From: CALLVY01 sp937899855
GTDB lineage: Bacteria; Bacteroidota; Bacteroidia; Chitinophagales; Saprospiraceae
DNA: 64,000 bases
Assembly: GCA_039820405.1 (NCBI GenBank)
Contig: JBCBQC010000004.1
Location: 1-64,000, forward strand
Direction of reading: 5' to 3'
Part shown: positions 59,988-64,000 of the stretch, in pieces
Numbering within the stretch: the first letter of the stretch is position 1
How the letters are laid out: each line of letters begins with the position of its first letter
Notes under the pieces: generated by a model
Databases searched by the model: none
What the model was told of the DNA's origin: nothing
The model's input: only the letters and a program-made list of their open reading frames with translations
Made by a program: the position numbers and the translations under genes

Positions 59988-60721
59988 ACCCCCAGGGTGG
60001 CGTTGCGAAAAGTCCGACCGCGTAGGTATTTGCTTACCGTGGCGTCCTTGCGGGCGCGGCCGAGGTGGCGGAGGTGGCGTTCGTGGTGCAGGTCGGTTCC
60101 GATCCAGTCAATCCAATCCTTTTTGAGTAGGCGGATGGCCAATTGTTTGACCTCGCTGCCGTAGTAGCCCGTCAGCGAAAGGAGGTTGAGTTGAAACTCG
60201 CAGCCCCGGTTTTTCAATTGCTCGAAAACCTCCCAGCGTTGTCCAAAGTAGAGGTAGCGCTCGGGATGCGCCAGGACGACGCGATAGTCTTCGGCTTGGA
60301 TGCGGAAGATGACGTCGAGGGGGTTTTGAGGGGGTACGAGGGTGGAGAATTCGACCAGTAGCCGCCGACCGGGGAGGGTTAGCAGGGGCTCCTTATCGGC
60401 GAGGAGTTGGTCGAAGGCGTCGTCGAGGAAGTATTCGGCAGCCGCGCTGAGCTCGATGGGAATCTGGCGTTCCTCCAAGGCGGCTTGTAGCGTACTTAGG
60501 CCTTGCTGGATGATGGTCGGTGTGTTGGGATAATACTCGCTCATGATGTGGGGCGTGGTGACAACCCGGCGGTACCCCCATTCGGAGAGTTGTTGTAGGA
60601 ATTGTAAGGAGTCTTCCAGATGTTTGGAGCCATCGTCGATTCCGGGGATGAGGTGCGAGTGCATATCGAACCCAAGCTGGGCGAAATCAAAGCCTTGGTT
60701 TTTACGAAAAAAGGCAAACAC
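59984..60721 (-). CDS. Tyrosine-protein phosphatase, PHP fold (CpsB/CapC/YwqE-like)
   Basis: A 245-residue metal-dependent phosphatase that removes phosphate from the tyrosine tail of Wzc/CapB-type kinases. The PHP motifs are FDMHSHLIPGIDDGS, VVTTPHIM, VVLAHPERYLYFG and WIGTDLHHERH. The only upstream ATG (60850) lies inside pyrH in another frame; GTG 60721, 23 nt after the pyrH stop, gives the normal family length. It is about 20 kb from wzc, with the NRPS cluster between them. Confidence 0.9.
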   Translation of the reverse strand: MFAFFRKNQGFDFAQLGFDMHSHLIPGIDDGSKHLEDSLQFLQQLSEWGYRRVVTTPHIMSEYYPNTPTIIQQGLSTLQAALEERQIPIELSAAAEYFLDDAFDQLLADKEPLLTLPGRRLLVEFSTLVPPQNPLDVIFRIQAEDYRVVLAHPERYLYFGQRWEVFEQLKNRGCEFQLNLLSLTGYYGSEVKQLAIRLLKKDWIDWIGTDLHHERHLRHLGRARKDATVSKYLRGRTFRNATLGV

Positions 60722-60744
60722 GATGGAGGATTTAGAAGGTGGTG

Positions 60745-61458
60745 CTAGGCCTCTACCAGGGTACCGATGTGCTCCCCGTGGATGATGCGCAGCAGGTTTT
60801 CCTTTTTGCCGATATCGAATACGATGATGGGCAGGTTGTTCTCCTGGCACATGGTAAAGGCCGTCATGTCCATGATGTTGAGGCCGAGGTTGATGACCTG
60901 GGAAAAGGACAATTTGTCAAATTTCTTCGCCGAGGGATCCTTTTCGGGATCGGCGGTATAGATGCCATCGACGCGGGTCCCCTTGAGGATGACGTCGGCA
61001 CTGATTTCGTTGGCTCGCAGGGCGGCGGCGGAGTCGGTGGTGAAGTAGGGGCTGCCCGTTCCGGCGGAGAAGATCACGACGCGGCCTTTTTCGAGGTGGC
61101 GGATGGCGCGGCGGCGGATATAAGGCTCCGCAATGGCTTTCATCTCGATGGCGGAAATCAGTCGGGTAAAAATTCCGATGCTTTCCAGGGCACTCTGGAT
61201 GGCCATGCCATTGATGACGGTGGCCATCATGCCCATATAGTCCCCTTGTACGCGTTCGATCCCCGATTCGGCAGCCTGTAGGCCCCGAAAAATATTACCC
61301 CCACCGATTACTACGGCCACTTCTACTCCTACCGAGACGAGTGATTTGATCTGTTCGGCATAGTGCGAGAGCATGGCGGCATCGATACCGAATCCTTGCG
61401 CGCCCATGAGGGATTCTCCACTGAGTTTTAGCAATACTCTTTTATACTTGACGGCCAT
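60745..61458 (-). CDS. pyrH: UMP kinase
   Basis: A 237-residue hexameric kinase converting UMP to UDP in pyrimidine synthesis. RVLLKLSGESLMGAQGFGID is the N-terminal phosphate-binding block; VGVEVAVVIGGGNIFRG and IFSAGTGSPYFTTDSAAALR are further amino-acid-kinase motifs. The frame is open to 61512, but homology begins at ATG 61458, which follows a TAnnTTTG element by 50 bp. It is downstream of the rpsB-tsf terminator, so it has its own promoter. Confidence 0.96.
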   Translation of the reverse strand: MAVKYKRVLLKLSGESLMGAQGFGIDAAMLSHYAEQIKSLVSVGVEVAVVIGGGNIFRGLQAAESGIERVQGDYMGMMATVINGMAIQSALESIGIFTRLISAIEMKAIAEPYIRRRAIRHLEKGRVVIFSAGTGSPYFTTDSAAALRANEISADVILKGTRVDGIYTADPEKDPSAKKFDKLSFSQVINLGLNIMDMTAFTMCQENNLPIIVFDIGKKENLLRIIHGEHIGTLVEA

Positions 61459-61509
61459 AGCGTTTTGGTGGTTTATTTCTTTGAAGACAAGGGTTTGCTG
61501 AATGCTCAT

Positions 61510-61517
61510 CAAAAATA
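61510..61517 (-). promoter_or_regulatory. -7 promoter element of pyrH
   Basis: On the minus strand this reads TATTTTTG, an exact TAnnTTTG match, between the tsf terminator and the pyrH ATG at 61458. It supports separate transcription of pyrH. Confidence 0.5.
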
Positions 61518-61530
61518 CTGCCCAAAGGGC

Positions 61531-61565
61531 AAAAAAAAAGCGAATTACCGAGATAATTCGCTTTT
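61531..61565 (-). terminator. Intrinsic terminator after tsf
   Basis: A 12-bp stem (AAAAGCGAATTA / TAATTCGCTTTT) with a 6-nt loop is followed, in the minus-strand direction, by a run of nine Ts. It ends the ribosomal-protein/tsf transcript 18 nt after the tsf stop. Confidence 0.9.
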
Positions 61566-61582
61566 CTGTTTGCTTTATTCCA

Positions 61583-62422
61583 TTAGCCCAGGGTGACGTG
61601 TTTGAAATCCGTGACGGTCAGTTCGCCGTCCAGACTTTGCAAGTAAGCCGCGACGGTTTGCTTGCTGTCGCTCTTCACGTACAACTGGTTGAGCAGGGTA
61701 TTTTCTTTGAAAAACTTGTTGAGCTTGCCACGGGCAATCTTTTCCAGCATGGCTTCGGGCTTGCCCTCATTCCGGGCCACCTCCATACCGATCTCGATCT
61801 CCTTGTTGACCACGGAGGCGTCGACGCCTTCCTTGTCTACGGCCAGGGGCTTCATAGCGGCAACTTGCATGGCCACACCGCGACCCGCTTCGAAGAAATC
61901 ACCGGCTTTGTTCAATCCAACCAAGACACCAGCTTTGTAGCCCATATGGATGTAGGGAGCTACCATGGCAGCTTCGAGCTTCTCGTAGGAAGCCAGCTCC
62001 AGCTTTTCTCCAATCACGCCCACTTGCTCAGTCACTTTGTCGGCCACGCTGAGGTCGCCTTCGTAAGCGAGGGCGAGCAGGGCTTCCAAATCCGCGGGGA
62101 ACTGGGCCAGGGCGAGGTCGGCAAAGCTCTGGGCCAGGGCGATGAAAGATTCTCCTTTGGCGACAAAATCGGTCTCACAACTCAGGCGAACGATGACGCC
62201 TTTGCTTTTGTCCTCGGAAACCTGGGCGATAACGACCCCTTCCTTGGCGTCGCGATCCGCTCTTTTGGCGGACATCTTCTGGCCGGTTTTACGGAGTACT
62301 TCAATGGCTTTTTCGAAGTCGCCATTGGCCTCTTGGAGGGCCTTTTTACAGTCCATCATACCGGCACCGGTAGCATCGCGCAGCTTCTTAACATCCGCAG
62401 CTGAGATTTTTACTACGTCCAT
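61583..62422 (-). CDS. tsf: Elongation factor Ts
   Basis: A 279-residue guanine-nucleotide exchange factor for EF-Tu. The N-terminal UBA-like domain has VKKLRDATGAGMMDCKKALQ, and the core carries the TDFVAKGESF block that contacts EF-Tu. It lies 50 nt after rpsB, the usual bacterial order, and is followed by a strong terminator. Confidence 0.98.
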   Translation of the reverse strand: MDVVKISAADVKKLRDATGAGMMDCKKALQEANGDFEKAIEVLRKTGQKMSAKRADRDAKEGVVIAQVSEDKSKGVIVRLSCETDFVAKGESFIALAQSFADLALAQFPADLEALLALAYEGDLSVADKVTEQVGVIGEKLELASYEKLEAAMVAPYIHMGYKAGVLVGLNKAGDFFEAGRGVAMQVAAMKPLAVDKEGVDASVVNKEIEIGMEVARNEGKPEAMLEKIARGKLNKFFKENTLLNQLYVKSDSKQTVAAYLQSLDGELTVTDFKHVTLG

Positions 62423-62472
62423 TGTTGATTGTTGTTAAATTTTATAAAAATTAGATTTTATCATTCTATGGC

Positions 62473-63198
62473 CTAGCCTTTGCTGGCCGCCTCCCGCTTA
62501 GCAGAGGCCTTTTCCCGCTCGCGCAAGCCTTCTTGAATGGCTTCGGTCATGTAGGCCGTGATGACACTGATCGACTTGGAAGCATCATCATTGGCGGGGA
62601 TGGGAAAGTCCACTTTGGTAGGATCGGAATTGGTATCCACCATGGCGATGGTCCGCATGCCCAATTTCTTGGCTTCGGCCAGGGCGATGTGCTCGTGGTG
62701 AATATCTACGATAAACAGAGCGGCGGGCAGACGGTTGAGGTTGGCGATGCCCCCCAGCACTTTCTCCATCTTGTTTCTTTCCCGGGTTAACGTCAGTCTT
62801 TCCTTTTTTGTTACGCTCGTGAGCGAGCCATCGGCCAGCATGCGGTCGATGTTGTTCATCTTTTTGATCGAGCGACGGATGGTGGAAAAGTTGGTCATCA
62901 TTCCTCCCAACCAGCGTTCGGTGACGAAGGGCATGCCCACGCTGCGGGCCGATTCGGCGACCATTTCGCGCGCTTGCTTCTTGGTGGCCACGTAGAGGAT
63001 TTTACGACCGGATTTGGCGATTTGCTTCATGGCATCGGCGGCGCGGTCGAGGCACTCCTCCGTGCGGTTGAGGTCAATGAGGTGAATGCCTTTGCGCTCC
63101 ATGAAGATGTAAGGTTGCATCTTGGGATTCCACTTTCTCTTGAGGTGGCCAAAGTGTACACCAGCATCCAACAATTCTTTATAGGTAGGTTTAGCCAT
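62473..63198 (-). CDS. rpsB: 30S ribosomal protein S2
   Basis: A 241-residue small-subunit protein. LLDAGVHFGHLKRKWNPKMQ near the N-terminus and KMNNIDRMLADG are conserved S2 blocks. I chose ATG 63198 (MAKPTYKELL) and not the in-frame ATG 63249, because S2 homology starts there. The C-terminus ends in a short Lys/Ala-rich tail. Followed by tsf. Confidence 0.98.
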   Translation of the reverse strand: MAKPTYKELLDAGVHFGHLKRKWNPKMQPYIFMERKGIHLIDLNRTEECLDRAADAMKQIAKSGRKILYVATKKQAREMVAESARSVGMPFVTERWLGGMMTNFSTIRRSIKKMNNIDRMLADGSLTSVTKKERLTLTRERNKMEKVLGGIANLNRLPAALFIVDIHHEHIALAEAKKLGMRTIAMVDTNSDPTKVDFPIPANDDASKSISVITAYMTEAIQEGLREREKASAKREAASKG

Positions 63199-63270
63199 TT
63201 TTGATGAATTTGTAGGGTCCGGGTTAACGGATCGAATTGAATTACACAATAAAATAGGACTCGGGCGGAA

Positions 63271-63657
63271 TTAGCGCTTGCTGAACTGGAAGCTCTTTCT
63301 CGCCTTGGGCTTTCCGTACTTCTTACGTTCCACCACGCGAGCGTCCCGAGTGAGGAATTTTCTCGCCTTGAGCGGTACGCGAAACTCTTCATTGAGTTTT
63401 ACCAGGGCCCGGGCGATTCCCATCCGAATGGCTTCGGACTGTCCTTTGAATCCACCACCGGCTACGTTGATCTTGAAGTCGTACAGATTGGTGACCTCAA
63501 CGGTTTGCAGCGGTGCTTGCAGATTGGCTTGGATGTGGGGTTGCGGAAAGTAATCCTTGTAATCTTTGCCATTGACCACGATTTTGCCTTCCCCTTTGGT
63601 GAGGTAGACACGGGCCACTGACGATTTTCTTCTTCCGGTTGCGTTGATCATTTCCAT
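63271..63657 (-). CDS. rpsI: 30S ribosomal protein S9
   Basis: A 128-residue protein. The N-terminus INATGRRKSSVARVYLTKGE and the C-terminus ending KKYGKPKARKSFQFSKR are typical; the basic C-terminal tail reaches the ribosomal P site. It follows rplM by 12 nt, the standard L13-S9 pair. Confidence 0.98.
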   Translation of the reverse strand: MEMINATGRRKSSVARVYLTKGEGKIVVNGKDYKDYFPQPHIQANLQAPLQTVEVTNLYDFKINVAGGGFKGQSEAIRMGIARALVKLNEEFRVPLKARKFLTRDARVVERKKYGKPKARKSFQFSKR

Positions 63658-63669
63658 ATTGAACAGCGG

Positions 63670-64000
63670 TTACTTTTTAGGATTAATGTGGAGAGGTTCG
63701 GGCTTCTGCGCGGCGTGAGGGTGCTCGCTACCGGCGTATACAAACAGTTTGCGGTACATGGCCCGTCCCAAACGGTTCTTGGGCAGCATGCCCTTGACGG
63801 CCGCCTCGACGATGGCGATGGGCTTCTTATCGAGTAGCTTTTTAGCCACGATGCGCTTCTGACCACCAGGGTAGCCCGAGAAGGTGATGTATTCTTTTTG
63901 GTCCATTTTGGAACCCGTAAAGCGTACTTTATCGGCGTTGATTACGATAACGTAGTCACCGGTGTCGACGTGGGGGGTGTAGGAAGGCTTGTGCTTGCCG
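63670..64000 (-). CDS. rplM: 50S ribosomal protein L13 (partial, 5' end outside window)
   Basis: The reading frame runs off the right edge; the visible part is the C-terminal ~110 residues. VDTGDYVIVINADKVRFTGS and LPKNRLGRAMYRKLFVYAGS are conserved L13 blocks. The internal ATG at 63906 is not the real start, since homology continues upstream of it to the window end. Confidence 0.97.
   Translation of the reverse strand, partial: GKHKPSYTPHVDTGDYVIVINADKVRFTGSKMDQKEYITFSGYPGGQKRIVAKKLLDKKPIAIVEAAVKGMLPKNRLGRAMYRKLFVYAGSEHPHAAQKPEPLHINPKK

Noticed and set aside
60722..60850. Upstream ATG start for the CpsB-like phosphatase
   Set aside because: The extra residues are pyrH DNA read in another frame; GTG 60721 gives the normal family length.

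Overview
The window comes from a bacterium of the phylum Bacteroidota, most likely a marine Saprospiria/Lewinella-like organism (lineage is inference). The reasons are a SusC-style TonB-dependent receptor with an N-terminal carboxypeptidase-regulatory-like domain, a TPR / WD40-like propeller / OmpA protein of the PorE type, several TAnnTTTG -7 promoter elements, start codons without clear Shine-Dalgarno sequences, and an exopolysaccharide locus rich in sulfotransferases. No tRNA, rRNA, CRISPR array or insertion sequence was seen.

Layout. 1-477 has no gene but carries three DnaA-box-like 9-mers. 478-11185 holds assorted genes: an exported coiled-coil protein, an OmpA-family protein, a lipid kinase, an ABC transporter pair, an alkane monooxygenase (AlkB) facing a flavin/2Fe-2S reductase, a GT2 glycosyltransferase with a coupled methyltransferase, and a short Crp-like fragment. 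11282-14961 is a histidine-rich, probably metal-related locus built by an imperfect tandem duplication and ending in an intact TonB receptor. A bidirectional terminator closes it.

15021-40526 is one 21-gene minus-strand exopolysaccharide operon with gaps of 0-38 nt and several start/stop overlaps. In transcription order it encodes Wza and Wzc export proteins, NeuB/NeuC, a methyltransferase, an MBOAT plus SGNH O-acetylation pair, NeuA, a GT-B enzyme, a sulfotransferase, a Wzy/ligase-type protein, an epimerase, a glycosyltransferase, a hexapeptide acyltransferase, AsnB, a glycosyltransferase, two more sulfotransferases, a heparinase II/III, an AlgD-like dehydrogenase and a last glycosyltransferase. 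The expected product is a sulfated, acetylated polymer with a sialic-acid-type sugar and a uronic acid. No Wzx flippase or initiating phosphoglycosyl transferase lies in this operon.

40722-59987 looks like a nonribosomal-peptide gene cluster. On the minus strand lie an acyl-CoA-dehydrogenase-like enzyme, a free-standing adenylation protein, a carrier protein, an NRPS with an amidotransferase-like PP-loop enzyme inserted in its adenylation domain, a TylF-type methyltransferase, a GT1 glycosyltransferase and a second methyltransferase. On the plus strand lie an ABC exporter, a HupE/UreJ-family membrane protein and a C-A-T-TE NRPS. The first three genes form the classic cassette for turning carrier-bound proline into pyrrole-2-carboxylate. 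The inserted PP-loop enzyme sits in an adenylation domain whose read-out specificity residues resemble the asparagine code. This is the best candidate here for an undescribed system.

59984-64000 returns to conserved genes on the minus strand: rplM (partial), rpsI, rpsB, tsf, a terminator, pyrH, and a CpsB/YwqE-type phosphatase that probably antagonises the Wzc kinase. Family calls come from reading motifs only; no database search was possible.
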